64,000 bases of DNA from Endoryza sp044226045 (GTDB taxonomy: Bacteria; Bacteroidota; Bacteroidia; Chitinophagales; Chitinophagaceae). This document shows positions 36,051 through 44,404 of the stretch, piece by piece (position 1 is the first letter of the stretch; every line of letters starts with the position of its first letter). The stretch lies in contig JBGAHR010000006.1 of assembly GCA_044226045.1 (NCBI GenBank), positions 75,267-139,266 on the forward strand, in the 5' to 3' direction. Both the position numbers and the translations under genes were made by a program. Below the pieces are notes generated by a model. That model made no database searches. It was not told the DNA's origin and was given only the letters and a program-made list of their open reading frames with translations.

Positions 36051-36122
36051 AAAGCCGGTTAAATAATTTACTGACCTGCCATTTAAAAAAGGGCCGTCAG
36101 GTCCCTGCTTTCGGCAAGGCGG

Positions 36123-36154
36123 CAAAACTAAGGCAAAAAACCCTCCTTGCAAAA
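36123..36154 (-). promoter_or_regulatory. efp: Promoter of efp
   Basis: On the minus strand TTTTG (36150-36154) is followed after exactly 19 bases by TAGTTTTG (36123-36130), a full match to the Bacteroidota -33/-7 form. The leader would be about 100 nt. Confidence 0.7.
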
Positions 36155-36164
36155 GAGAAAAACA

Positions 36165-36191
36165 ACAAAAAACCCCGCCCAGGGGGCGGGG
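36165..36191 (-). terminator. Terminator of the BlaR1-like gene
   Basis: On the minus strand CCCCGCCC and GGGCGGGG form a perfect 8-bp stem with a 3-base loop, followed by a T-run. It lies 30 bp past the stop codon. Confidence 0.92.
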
Positions 36192-36220
36192 AAATATAAA
36201 TCGAAAAAAAGCTCCCTGTT

Positions 36221-38278
36221 CTATCGGGTTCCGGATGTCCTTACCTGTACACCGGCTTTCCTGGACCGGATCTCCATTACACCTTCTTTTGCACGCTGGC
36301 CATATTTTTCAATGGCATCTTTCTCATCCCAGATTGTTACAGATTCAATCTGCTCGGGTTTTAAATCCAAAGACATAAAATCCGATTTACTCATCTCTTT
36401 GCCGTCAAAATAAATCAGGCCTTTATAGGAATCCAGGTTGCGCAACGTAATACCATTCGATTGAAGGGTTACGGAATTCCCCGACCAGTTCTTTGGATTT
36501 TTAGTGGTGATCTGTACAACTCCGTTTCTTCCTTCTTCACCCCATAACGCTACAGCCGATTCGTTCTTGAGTACATCAATCCTTTCAATATCGCCCGGAT
36601 TGATCTCATTCAATGCCATATCTTTCTGCTTTACGCCATCTACTACAATCAGCACATCGTTACCAACCTGTCCACGCCACGATACACCAACTCTCCTGTT
36701 TGGCTGACCAGGATGTGCCGGGGTCAGCTTAACAGGTTTACCCGGGCTAACCAGGTATTGTTCCTGGCTGGGCGCGATGATGATTCCATGATCACCGGCA
36801 GGCATTGGCTGGTTATCGTTATACCCTGAACGATCTTCAACCCCAACCGGATGAGGGGGTGCCGGCGGCGGAACAGGAATTTCACCATAACGTGCCAGGT
36901 TATCTTTTTCATTGGCATTCCATTCAGTGAGTGGTTCGGCTTTTACAATCTTGTTCTTTTTGTCTTTGACAATTACCACACATTCGCCTGCATTGTCGGC
37001 TATCGTAATGATATAGCCTTTACTATTGGGCTTGGGTGGTGCCGGCGGCATTGGAGGTTTCGGCAAACGACGCGCATCTATTACATCCGGGGAAGCCGGA
37101 GGTGCGGGAGGCATAGCATCTGCATTGGCAGAAGGCGGCAGCGGTGGAAGAACATCAGCAGGCGCTCCGGGAGGCGGGGGCGGTAAAGGAGGCCTGGCCC
37201 ACTCGCCATACTTTTTCATAAATGCCTTTTTCTCGTCGGGTTTGTCCAGATCGAATTTCTCCACCGTTCCGTCTTCGGTGCGAACGGTTGCCTTGTTGTC
37301 ATTGATACTGATATTCAGGTTTCGTTTCGATTTTTTAGCAGGCACTGTATCCTGTATGGTCTCATTTTGTGGAGTAATCACATCCACTTTCTGTTGGAAC
37401 TGATGGTTCTTCCTGAACGCAACGAGCAGCACGGCCATCAAAGGCAACACAAAAAGAAACTTGATCAAATGCACTTTGGCACTCCTTATTTTGTTCATCA
37501 TGGCTATACGTTTTTTTAACGATTTAAAATTGAAATTGGCAGCTATACTAAACTGGGCAACGCCCACAACTTTCAATAAAAGATACTGATACTGCTTCCG
37601 GTCAACCCCATTCTCCAACACCTGGTGATCGGCGATAAACTCAAGGTTCTGGCGTATGCTTTTCCGGATCAGCCACGCAAAAGGATTGTACCAGTTCAAT
37701 ATGCAGAGCAGTTCACTCCATAAGATATCATAGGTGTGTCGCTGTTTAACATGTATGAACTCATGCCGGATAATCTCTTTCAATTCTTCCTCTGCATGTA
37801 ACCGCTGGTTAACAAAAATGGAATTGCCATAGGAGAATGGAATGATGTCTTTATCTACCTGGTATATCTTCACTTTGTCATCGATCAGCAAACGGGCATT
37901 GTTCCGGATGCGCCGGAAAGACAACTGTTGCAGCAACAGCCTCAGCAGCATCACACTCACCCCGATTCCCAAGGCCAGCAGTATCCAGTTTTCGGTTGTC
38001 CATTTGGGAGACTGCCGGAGGGAAGCCAGCAATTCCGGCGAAAGCTGGTAGGAAACAGCAGGTATCATCTTTACCACCGAATTGCCGTTCCAGTTATTTC
38101 TTTCCAGCATAGGATAGATATCCACGAAAGGCATCAGGAAGGCCAACGCAGAGTACAACACCAGGTAAACGCGGTTCCAGTTGTAAAACGTCAGTCTGCG
38201 CAACAGCAGATAGTAAAACAAATAAACCAGCGTAAGGCTGATCGATAGTTTTATGATGTAGGCGATAAGGATGTTCAT
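36221..38278 (-). CDS. BlaR1/MecR1-family M56 metallopeptidase with two TonB-plug-like C-terminal repeats
   Basis: This 685-residue membrane protein has four N-terminal helices, and a cytoplasmic zinc-peptidase loop with HEFIH (172-176), the M56 signature. In BlaR1 this peptidase inactivates the BlaI repressor after a signal is sensed outside. A Pro-rich linker (about 365-520) follows. In place of the penicillin-binding sensor, residues 541-593 and 619-674 are two repeats of the plug type seen in SusC/TonB receptors: LIVVDGVKQ, then DIERIDVLKNESAVALWGEEG, GVVQITTK; and LIYFDGKEM, then QIESVTIWDEKDAIEKYG, GVMEIRSRK. The gene is 51 bp behind blaI-like. The signal is unknown; beta-lactam sensing is not supported. 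Confidence 0.88.
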   Translation of the reverse strand: MNILIAYIIKLSISLTLVYLFYYLLLRRLTFYNWNRVYLVLYSALAFLMPFVDIYPMLERNNWNGNSVVKMIPAVSYQLSPELLASLRQSPKWTTENWILLALGIGVSVMLLRLLLQQLSFRRIRNNARLLIDDKVKIYQVDKDIIPFSYGNSIFVNQRLHAEEELKEIIRHEFIHVKQRHTYDILWSELLCILNWYNPFAWLIRKSIRQNLEFIADHQVLENGVDRKQYQYLLLKVVGVAQFSIAANFNFKSLKKRIAMMNKIRSAKVHLIKFLFVLPLMAVLLVAFRKNHQFQQKVDVITPQNETIQDTVPAKKSKRNLNISINDNKATVRTEDGTVEKFDLDKPDEKKAFMKKYGEWARPPLPPPPPGAPADVLPPLPPSANADAMPPAPPASPDVIDARRLPKPPMPPAPPKPNSKGYIITIADNAGECVVIVKDKKNKIVKAEPLTEWNANEKDNLARYGEIPVPPPAPPHPVGVEDRSGYNDNQPMPAGDHGIIIAPSQEQYLVSPGKPVKLTPAHPGQPNRRVGVSWRGQVGNDVLIVVDGVKQKDMALNEINPGDIERIDVLKNESAVALWGEEGRNGVVQITTKNPKNWSGNSVTLQSNGITLRNLDSYKGLIYFDGKEMSKSDFMSLDLKPEQIESVTIWDEKDAIEKYGQRAKEGVMEIRSRKAGVQVRTSGTR

Positions 38279-38329
38279 GCGTTAATTTTTTCCGGGATCA
38301 ATGGGAAGAGTGCCGTTTGACGAGTTCAG

Positions 38330-38689
38330 TTATTTCTCTTTTTCAATCAGCTCAATGATCTCTTTCAATTCACGGGGACTTAATTTCTTTTGCTCCACAA
38401 AAAAGTTGACCAGGCTTTTATAGGAGTTATCGAAGTAGTTCTTCACCACTCCGTTCATGAATTGCTTTTTATATTCATCCTCACTAAGGGTTGGCTTATA
38501 TAAATAAGTATTCCCTACTGCCCTGCTTTGCAGGTATCCCTTTTTCTCCAGGTTCTTTACTGTGGAGGCCAGTGTGGTATAAGGTACCGTATCAACCAGG
38601 TTTTCCAGGAACATTTTCACGTTCCCTTCACCGGTTACATAAACTGCCATCAGCGCCTGCTCTTCCTGTGGTGTCAACTTTTCCAACAT
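38330..38689 (-). CDS. BlaI/MecI/CopY-family transcriptional repressor
   Basis: This 119-residue repressor has the winged-helix DNA-binding domain of the penicillinase-repressor family: LTPQEEQALMAVY, then TTLASTVKNLEKKGYLQSRAVGNTYLYKPTLSEDEYKKQ. The helical C-terminus mediates dimerisation. Its partner peptidase follows 51 bp downstream. Two dyads sit directly upstream of its start, over the promoter, so it should repress its own operon until the M56 peptidase cleaves it. No beta-lactamase gene lies nearby. The targets beyond the operon are unknown. Confidence 0.93.
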   Translation of the reverse strand: MLEKLTPQEEQALMAVYVTGEGNVKMFLENLVDTVPYTTLASTVKNLEKKGYLQSRAVGNTYLYKPTLSEDEYKKQFMNGVVKNYFDNSYKSLVNFFVEQKKLSPRELKEIIELIEKEK

Positions 38690-38692
38690 ATC

Positions 38693-38739
38693 TACGAAAT
38701 TTTCGTAAACCTACGGAATATTCGTACAACTCCAAAAAA
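38693..38739 (-). promoter_or_regulatory. Promoter with two BlaI-type operator dyads
   Basis: TACGAAA-T-TTTCGTA (38693-38707) is a perfect dyad and TACGGAATATTCGTA (38712-38726) a near copy, with centres 19 bp apart. On the minus strand TTTTTTG (38733-38739) and TAGGTTTA (38706-38713) are 19 bases apart, close to the Bacteroidota promoter. One dyad fills the spacer and the other covers the start site, an arrangement suited to repression. Confidence 0.75.
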
Positions 38740-38765
38740 GATTTGCCGGATTTTTGTTAAAAGAG

Positions 38766-38795
38766 TTTAAAAAGCCAACCATCCCTTTAGTTTTG
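38766..38795 (+). promoter_or_regulatory. Candidate promoter of the thioredoxin-fold gene
   Basis: TTTA (38766-38769) lies 18 bases before TAGTTTTG (38788-38795), which fits the -7 form TAnnTTTG exactly. The ATG is 26 bases downstream. Confidence 0.5.
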
Positions 38796-38821
38796 TATTC
38801 TTAGCTTAAAATTTCAACAGC

Positions 38822-39358
38822 ATGACGATCCGCCAGGAATTGATACGCAAGGCTTTTGCCTGTTTATTATTAACAGTTGGGGTATGGGGTGCAGCAACTG
38901 CCCAGCAGGCTAATGGACAAAAAGAACCGCCTTACAAGTTAAATCCGGTTTTGCCTGCCCTCGACCTGTTATTGCCAGATAGTTCGAAGCTCACCAACAA
39001 TGCCCTGAAGAAGCAGAATACGATGATCATGTATTTCAGTCCTGATTGCGACCATTGTGTTCACCAGATGGAAGACATGGCCAAAGACCGGAAAAAACTG
39101 GCGAGTCTGCAAATCGTAATGGTTACGCATCAGCCCATGGAAAGCCTGGTTTGGTTTATTAAAAAATATGATCTGGCCAGCTACAGTAATATCCGGGCCG
39201 GGCAAGACTATAAATTCAACCTGCCGGGTTTTTATGCCATTCGTCAACTTCCCTATTTCGCCTTGTACGACAAGGACTGGAAACTGATCCGGACGTACGA
39301 AAGCAATACCCCGGTTGACACGCTGGTTGCCGCGTTTAAAAATGGCGGCAGAAAATAA
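38822..39358 (+). CDS. Exported thioredoxin-fold protein (TlpA-like) with CDHC motif
   Basis: This 178-residue protein has a signal peptide (about 1-28, ending ATAQQA) and a thioredoxin fold with YFSPDCDHCVHQMEDM, giving the redox pair Cys76 and Cys79. The cis-proline region RQLPYFALYDKDWKLI follows near the end. It is periplasmic or inner-membrane associated and probably reduces or isomerises envelope disulfides. It is divergent from the blaI-like gene and shares its 132-bp control region, so the repressor might also affect it; the known dyads lie on the repressor side. Confidence 0.85.
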   Translation: MTIRQELIRKAFACLLLTVGVWGAATAQQANGQKEPPYKLNPVLPALDLLLPDSSKLTNNALKKQNTMIMYFSPDCDHCVHQMEDMAKDRKKLASLQIVMVTHQPMESLVWFIKKYDLASYSNIRAGQDYKFNLPGFYAIRQLPYFALYDKDWKLIRTYESNTPVDTLVAAFKNGGRK

Positions 39359-39444
39359 ATGCGGGCTAAACTCAGCAGACAGTTTTAGCATTTTCGGCTA
39401 TCTTCGCAACCGCTAATTAATACTTACACTATAAATTTTTTCTG

Positions 39445-40374
39445 ATGAAAGTTACTGTTGTAGGTGCCGGTGCCGTTGGAGCAACCTGTGCCGATAATAT
39501 TGCCCGCAAAGAACTTTGCGAGGAACTGGTATTGCTTGATATCAAGGAAGGCGTTGCCGAAGGCAAAGCGCAGGACATGATGCAGACTGCTACCCTGCTT
39601 GGTTTCGACACCAAGATCACCGGCAGCACCAACGACTACAGCAAAACAGCTGGTAGCGATGTGGTTGTCATTACCTCGGGTTTACCCCGCAAACCAGGCA
39701 TGACCCGCGAGGAACTCATCGGAGTGAATGCCGGTATTGTAAAGAGTGTTTGCGAAAACATTTTGAAATATTCTCCCAATGCCATCATCATTGTCATCAG
39801 CAACCCGATGGATACGATGACTTACCTGGCGCTCACTTCTACCGGTCTTCCCAAGAACAGGATCATCGGTATGGGAGGTACGCTGGACAGTGCCCGCTTC
39901 AAATATCAACTTAGCCAGCATCTCGGATGCAGCCCGGCCGACCTCAACGCGGTTGTTGTAGGCGGTCACGGTGATACAACCATGATCCCTCTCATTCGCC
40001 TCGCCACCTGGAACAGTGTACCGGTGACCAACTTCCTTTCTGCCGATCAGCAAAAGCAGATCGTAGCGGATACAATGGTCGGTGGTGCCACCCTCACCAA
40101 ACTGATCGGTACTTCTGCCTGGTATGCACCGGGCGCCGCCGGAGCAGCCCTGGTAGAAAGCATCGTCAGAGATGAAAAGAAATTATTTACCTGCTGTGTG
40201 AAGCTCGAAGGCGAGTACGGTCAGCAGGATATTTGCCTGGGTGTACCGGTAGTGGTCGGTAAAAACGGTTGGGAAAAAATTCTGGATTTCAAACTCAACG
40301 AATCAGAACAAGCCGAATTCAATAAAAGCGCCGCTGCCGTTCGTTCGATGAATGATGTGTTGAAGACGCTGTAG
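39445..40374 (+). CDS. mdh: Malate dehydrogenase (LDH-like family)
   Basis: This enzyme interconverts malate and oxaloacetate with NAD in the TCA cycle. The 309-residue product has MKVTVVGAGAVGATCADNIA (Rossmann loop), DIKEG at the NAD-adenosine acidic residue, TSGLPRKPGMTREEL with the substrate-binding loop arginine, VISNPMDTMTYLA, and VGGHGDTTMIPL with the catalytic histidine. GLPRKPGM in the loop favours malate over lactate. It ends next to a heptamer repeat array. Confidence 0.96.
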   Translation: MKVTVVGAGAVGATCADNIARKELCEELVLLDIKEGVAEGKAQDMMQTATLLGFDTKITGSTNDYSKTAGSDVVVITSGLPRKPGMTREELIGVNAGIVKSVCENILKYSPNAIIIVISNPMDTMTYLALTSTGLPKNRIIGMGGTLDSARFKYQLSQHLGCSPADLNAVVVGGHGDTTMIPLIRLATWNSVPVTNFLSADQQKQIVADTMVGGATLTKLIGTSAWYAPGAAGAALVESIVRDEKKLFTCCVKLEGEYGQQDICLGVPVVVGKNGWEKILDFKLNESEQAEFNKSAAAVRSMNDVLKTL

Positions 40375-40376
40375 AA

Positions 40377-40513
40377 GGTTTCGCGTTTATCGTTTATCGT
40401 TTCACGTTATAGGCTGGAACGAAAACAGGATGCTGGTAAAAGTCTTTTGTTTTCGCCCAGAGCTGTTACCGTGAAACGATAAACGAAAAACGATAAACCA
40501 TAAACGATAAACA
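40377..40513. repeat. Inverted heptamer arrays, site C (mdh / DUF418 gap)
   Basis: Left arm (40377-40409): TTT triplets at 40379, 40386, 40393 and 40400. Right arm (40471-40513): AAA at 40474, 40481, 40488, 40495, 40502 and 40509. All are spaced exactly 7 bases. The centre is about 61 bp and has an 8-bp inner stem (CGAAAACA 40420-40427 with TGTTTTCG 40448-40455). It fills the gap between two convergent genes, where no ordinary terminator is visible. Confidence 0.85.
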
Positions 40514-40518
40514 ATCCG

Positions 40519-41820
40519 TCACTTCCTCCGAATCTCCAACCTCTTCCAATAAGTCAACTGCCGCCAGATCCATTCGAAGGGACCGAACTGGAAATATTTC
40601 AGCCAGAGGTGGCTCCAGATAATCTGAATGACCCAAATTACCAACACGTACAGGTAGGCTTCATATCGCTGCCACTTTCCGAAATTGCCAAAACCTATTC
40701 CATAAAATACGATCAGGGCAAAAATGGATTGCGTGAGGTAGTTGGTGAAGGCCATTTGCCCAACAGGCCTGAATAACCGAAAAAACCATTTGAACCAGCC
40801 CGACAGATACATCAGCATGAGCAGTCCGAAGATGCCAATGGTTCGAAAGGTTCTTCCTACATCATAGTAGCTGAGCCAGGCATGTTTGAGGTATTCGTAC
40901 TTATTGAACCGGGCATCCACTCCCTGCATCACATTCAAATAACTGACCGTTAACCCGATTCCAAGACCTAATACGGTCATCCATGCATAAACGGATTTCT
41001 TTCCTTTTCCCATCAGCCAGCCATTTTTGTAAAAAGCCATCCCCACCAGCATGAAGATCAGCACATCCCAGATAGTGAAATAGGTATAGTTAACAAGGTT
41101 CGACAGGTATTGATCTGTTCTGAACTCGTACAGATCTGCATAAGATCCCCGCATGCGGCTGTTCCCCTTATCGATCTTTTTAAGCTTATTTTCTGTTTTA
41201 GCCTGTTCCTTGAGGTCCTGCCATTCGGATAGTTCTTCTTTCTGCCGTTCCGTGAGTGGGGTGATCGTTGTATCGATTTTCTCGATCCGCTCTCCCCTCG
41301 TAATGACCCTTTTTTCAAGATACAGATCCCGGTTCTCCCGGGCGAACATCAGTAAAAAGCACACAAAAGCACCGATCAGCAATTTTTTGGGCGACCACAA
41401 GCGGAAAACAAAAAGGATCAACCCATAACATCCGTAGTCAAATAAAATATCGCCTTCCCATAAAAAAATATAAATATTGACCAGTCCGAATATCATCAGC
41501 CAAACCTGCCTTCTGACATAATAGTCAGCAGGTGTAAGGTCGCTTTGTTGTCGCGATTTGCTCTCTAAAAACAGTAACATACCCGCGCCGAACAACATAC
41601 TGAACAATGCCCGTTGCGTGCCATTGGCAATCCATGAAACGCCGAACCAGAGGGTGTAATTAATTGTTCCCGGCTCATTCCGTATGTAGGGATTCCCCCC
41701 ACTGACAAAAGCCATGTCAACAATATTCATTAAGAGTATGCCCAGGATGGCTATTCCGCGAAGTGAATCGAGAATATCGATCCGGTCTTTCTGAAGAACC
41801 GGAGAAGCAGCAGAAACCAT
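40519..41820 (-). CDS. DUF418 / YeiB-type membrane protein
   Basis: This 433-residue polytopic membrane protein opens with RIDILDSLRGIAILGILLMNI, the signature of the DUF418/YeiB family, which is related to acyltransferase-3 membrane enzymes. About 10 hydrophobic helices are visible. A charged cytoplasmic stretch (about 175-235, rich in Lys/Glu) interrupts them. The C-terminal third contains FRPVGQMAFTNYLTQS and FGPFEWIWRQLTYWK, the conserved DUF418 segment. Function is not established; a role in transport or acyl transfer across the membrane has been proposed for the family. It is a single gene. Confidence 0.88.
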   Translation of the reverse strand: MVSAASPVLQKDRIDILDSLRGIAILGILLMNIVDMAFVSGGNPYIRNEPGTINYTLWFGVSWIANGTQRALFSMLFGAGMLLFLESKSRQQSDLTPADYYVRRQVWLMIFGLVNIYIFLWEGDILFDYGCYGLILFVFRLWSPKKLLIGAFVCFLLMFARENRDLYLEKRVITRGERIEKIDTTITPLTERQKEELSEWQDLKEQAKTENKLKKIDKGNSRMRGSYADLYEFRTDQYLSNLVNYTYFTIWDVLIFMLVGMAFYKNGWLMGKGKKSVYAWMTVLGLGIGLTVSYLNVMQGVDARFNKYEYLKHAWLSYYDVGRTFRTIGIFGLLMLMYLSGWFKWFFRLFRPVGQMAFTNYLTQSIFALIVFYGIGFGNFGKWQRYEAYLYVLVIWVIQIIWSHLWLKYFQFGPFEWIWRQLTYWKRLEIRRK

Positions 41821-41948
41821 AGCAGTAGTTTTGGTTGGAAAGAAAGATCGCTGTCTACCTCTAGCAATTTCACCCTTCTAAATGTATTAAACCTGCGTCA
41901 AAAACGGGCAGTCATTGAGCAAACGGAGATATTCCCTGATTATAAGGC

Positions 41949-42123
41949 AGCGGGAGAGGGAGCGCGAGCGAGAGCGGGAGTGGTGAACAGAGCGGGAGTG
42001 GGAGCGAGAGCGGAAGGGGAAAGGGAAACAGAAACAAAAACGGAAAGGGAAACCGCAAACCGCAAACCGCAAACTGCAAACTGCAAACCACAAACTGAAA
42101 CGATAAACCTGAAACCCTAAACG
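41949..42123. repeat. Composite hexamer-to-heptamer array, site D
   Basis: The 304-bp gap between the DUF418 and glycosyltransferase genes holds no gene. At 41949-42050 the AG then AAA marks fall every 6 bases (for example 42014, 42020, 42026, 42032, 42038, 42044, 42050), with units such as GGGAGC and GGAAAC. From 42050 to 42121 the spacing changes to 7 bases (42057, 42064, 42071, 42078, 42085, 42092; one 6-base step; 42105, 42112, 42119), with units like CGCAAAC. The array ends at the glycosyltransferase stop codon. About 125 bases before it (41821-41948) show nothing recognisable. Confidence 0.85.
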
Positions 42124-42124
42124 A

Positions 42125-43111
42125 TTATCCGTCATTCGCCATCGCTTTCCTGGCTATTTCTTCCGTTTTTATCAATTGCATGCATTTAAAGTGTCCTTTG
42201 GGACATTTATCGTAGCCTATTTTGGAGCAGGGCCGGCAACGAAGATTATTTATTTCAAAACGGGTATCTTTTGCCTGTTTGTTGGAGTAGTAGGCCGTCA
42301 TTCCGAATGCCGGGATGGTGTTTCCCCAGATGGAAATTATGGGTTTGTTGAAAGCGGCCGCGATATGCATCAACCCCGTGTCGTGAGTGATGATCAGCTT
42401 GGCTCTTCTTACCAGGTCGGCTGATTCATGAAGTGAGAATTTTCCGCAGGCATTATATATTTTAATCGGATCACTGGAAGCAATAATCTCTCCGTTCGCG
42501 CTGTCTTCCTTTCCGCCCAACAGCATGATGGGATGCTTGATTTGTTCACAAAGCGATTTCAGTTTTTCGACCGGGAGTTTTTTGGTATTGAGTGCTGCAC
42601 CTATAACTACCCCGAAATAACCCGCGTGATGAGAGGCCGGTATATCTTGGTCCTGCACCTTTTGATCTTCCGGAATAAAATAATCCAGCCCCTTGCCGTC
42701 ATTCTTCACTCCGAAGGATCTAACAGTATCCAGGTATCTGTCTACGATATGTATGTCGGGGAGCCGATTGATCCTGAGCGCTGTCAGCAGCCATTTCTCC
42801 ACATTCAATTTCGGAAAGGAAAATGATTTTTTCTTAAGTGCTTTTTTAACTTTCCAGGTTCTCACATTGTGATGCAGATCGATCACATAGTCAAAATCTT
42901 CCTGTTGCAGTTCAGCAATCGTTTGATCAAGATCGTTCTCGAGGAAATGCAGTTTGTCGATATATGGGTTAGGCTCCAGGATCGACCGGAATGAAGATTT
43001 GGTGAGATAGTGTATCTCGGCCGTGGCCACCTGCTGTTTCAGACAACGAACCACCGGAGTTGTCAGTACGATATCGCCAATGGAAGAGAATCGGATGACC
43101 AGGAACTTCAT
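42125..43111 (-). CDS. Glycosyltransferase family 9 (heptosyltransferase-like)
   Basis: This 328-residue GT-B enzyme resembles ADP-heptose:LPS heptosyltransferases. The N-terminal half opens VIRFSSIGDIVLTTPVVRCLK. The nucleotide-sugar half has GVVIGAALNTKKLPVEK, IMLLGGKEDS and ITHDTGLMHIAAAFNKPIISIWG, the family signature. It adds a sugar to lipopolysaccharide core or a related envelope glycan on the cytoplasmic face of the inner membrane. A cysteine-rich tail (LRCRPCSKIGYDKCPKGHFKC) is seen in many Bacteroidota members and may bind zinc. It is the last of a leftward run beginning with the dicarboxylate symporter. Confidence 0.92.
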   Translation of the reverse strand: MKFLVIRFSSIGDIVLTTPVVRCLKQQVATAEIHYLTKSSFRSILEPNPYIDKLHFLENDLDQTIAELQQEDFDYVIDLHHNVRTWKVKKALKKKSFSFPKLNVEKWLLTALRINRLPDIHIVDRYLDTVRSFGVKNDGKGLDYFIPEDQKVQDQDIPASHHAGYFGVVIGAALNTKKLPVEKLKSLCEQIKHPIMLLGGKEDSANGEIIASSDPIKIYNACGKFSLHESADLVRRAKLIITHDTGLMHIAAAFNKPIISIWGNTIPAFGMTAYYSNKQAKDTRFEINNLRCRPCSKIGYDKCPKGHFKCMQLIKTEEIARKAMANDG

Positions 43112-43150
43112 GCTGCAAAAATAGTATAAGAAGAAAAGCAGGCAGGCTTT

Positions 43151-44392
43151 TTATTCTTCCACATAGTTGAGGTCTTTGTGAAAGGTTTCCTTGGTGAAAG
43201 CGGCCGCCACGAGGGTGATGATCATGATGATGATCGCTGTATAAATACCGCCTTTTACGTATCCCACTCCTTCGATGGCTCTTAACCATTTAAACAATGG
43301 CAGGATCAATATAGCCAGCATTCCCCTCACCATATTGGGAATGGTGGTAGCAGCCGTTGCCCTCAGGTTGGTTCCAAACTGCTCTGCTCCCATGGTTACA
43401 AAGATTGCCCAGAAGCCCGTGCCAAAACCGAGTCCGGCACAGATCCAGTACATCGCCGCGGCAGATCCGTTCCACTGAATGGTGAAGAAGAGCACTATAA
43501 ACAAGGCAGTAATGGCATAAAACAGGTACAAGGCCTTCTTTCGGCTTTTGAACCATTGGCTGACAAATCCAATCAGGATATCACCAATTGAAATAGCCGC
43601 GTAGGCAAACATGATCGCTTTGCCCGGATCCACCTTTTCCGTGATTCCAAAATACTTGGCGAATTCACTGGAGAAAGTTACCAGCACACCAATGACGAAC
43701 CAGGTAGGAAGACCGATCATAATTCCACAGATATATCTTGTGAAGCGATCGCGGTTGGTGAATAGCATCAGGAAGTTGCCCCTCTGAACACCCATCTTTT
43801 TCACCTCATGAAACATCCCTGATTCGAAAACGGATATACGAAGGATTAAAAGTATTAAGCCAAGTCCGCCTCCAATAAAATAGCAGACTCGCCAGTTAAA
43901 ATTCTCTTTCATGATAAAGGCCACCACGGCGCCGGTCAGACCAATACCGGCAACGAGCGAAGTGGCAACGCCTCTCTTTTCCTTGGGAGTAAGTTCAGAA
44001 ACGAGGGTAATACCCGCTCCCAACTCACCCGCAAGACCCAACCCGGCAATAAATCTTACCCATTTATATTGATCCACTGTTTGTATAAAACCATTGGCAA
44101 TATTGGCCAGCGAATACAAAATGATCGAACCAAATAACACACTCAATCTGCCTTTCTTGTCACCAATCACTCCGGCAATGATGCCACCGATCAACAGGCC
44201 CCACATCTGCCATTGGAGAATCATCTCCCCATCGGTCAGCACCTGGGCATCCGATAACCCCAAAGATTTAAGGCTGCCTACCCGAATGATTCCGAAAAGC
44301 AGTAAATCGTATATATCTACAAAATACCCGAGAGCCGCCACAACTACGGCGATATTAAAAATGGAAGCAGTCGTCGTTTTGGGTTGGTTCAT
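43151..44392 (-). CDS. MFS transporter (metabolite:H+ symporter type)
   Basis: This 413-residue protein has 12 predicted membrane helices. GDKKGRLSVLFGSIILYSLANI is the loop 2-3 motif of the major facilitator superfamily, and LGLAGELGAGITLVSELTPKEKRG is the helix 4-5 signature of the sugar/organic-acid:proton symporter family. It acts at the inner membrane. The substrate cannot be named. It lies 12 bp behind the DedA gene and 39 bp before the glycosyltransferase gene, so all four leftward genes may form one operon. Confidence 0.9.
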   Translation of the reverse strand: MNQPKTTTASIFNIAVVVAALGYFVDIYDLLLFGIIRVGSLKSLGLSDAQVLTDGEMILQWQMWGLLIGGIIAGVIGDKKGRLSVLFGSIILYSLANIANGFIQTVDQYKWVRFIAGLGLAGELGAGITLVSELTPKEKRGVATSLVAGIGLTGAVVAFIMKENFNWRVCYFIGGGLGLILLILRISVFESGMFHEVKKMGVQRGNFLMLFTNRDRFTRYICGIMIGLPTWFVIGVLVTFSSEFAKYFGITEKVDPGKAIMFAYAAISIGDILIGFVSQWFKSRKKALYLFYAITALFIVLFFTIQWNGSAAAMYWICAGLGFGTGFWAIFVTMGAEQFGTNLRATAATTIPNMVRGMLAILILPLFKWLRAIEGVGYVKGGIYTAIIIMIITLVAAAFTKETFHKDLNYVEE

Positions 44393-44404
44393 GCAGGCAA
44401 AGAT

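Noticed and set aside
36221..38689. Beta-lactam resistance operon
   Set aside because: The pair is BlaR1/BlaI-like, but there is no penicillin-binding sensor domain and no beta-lactamase gene.
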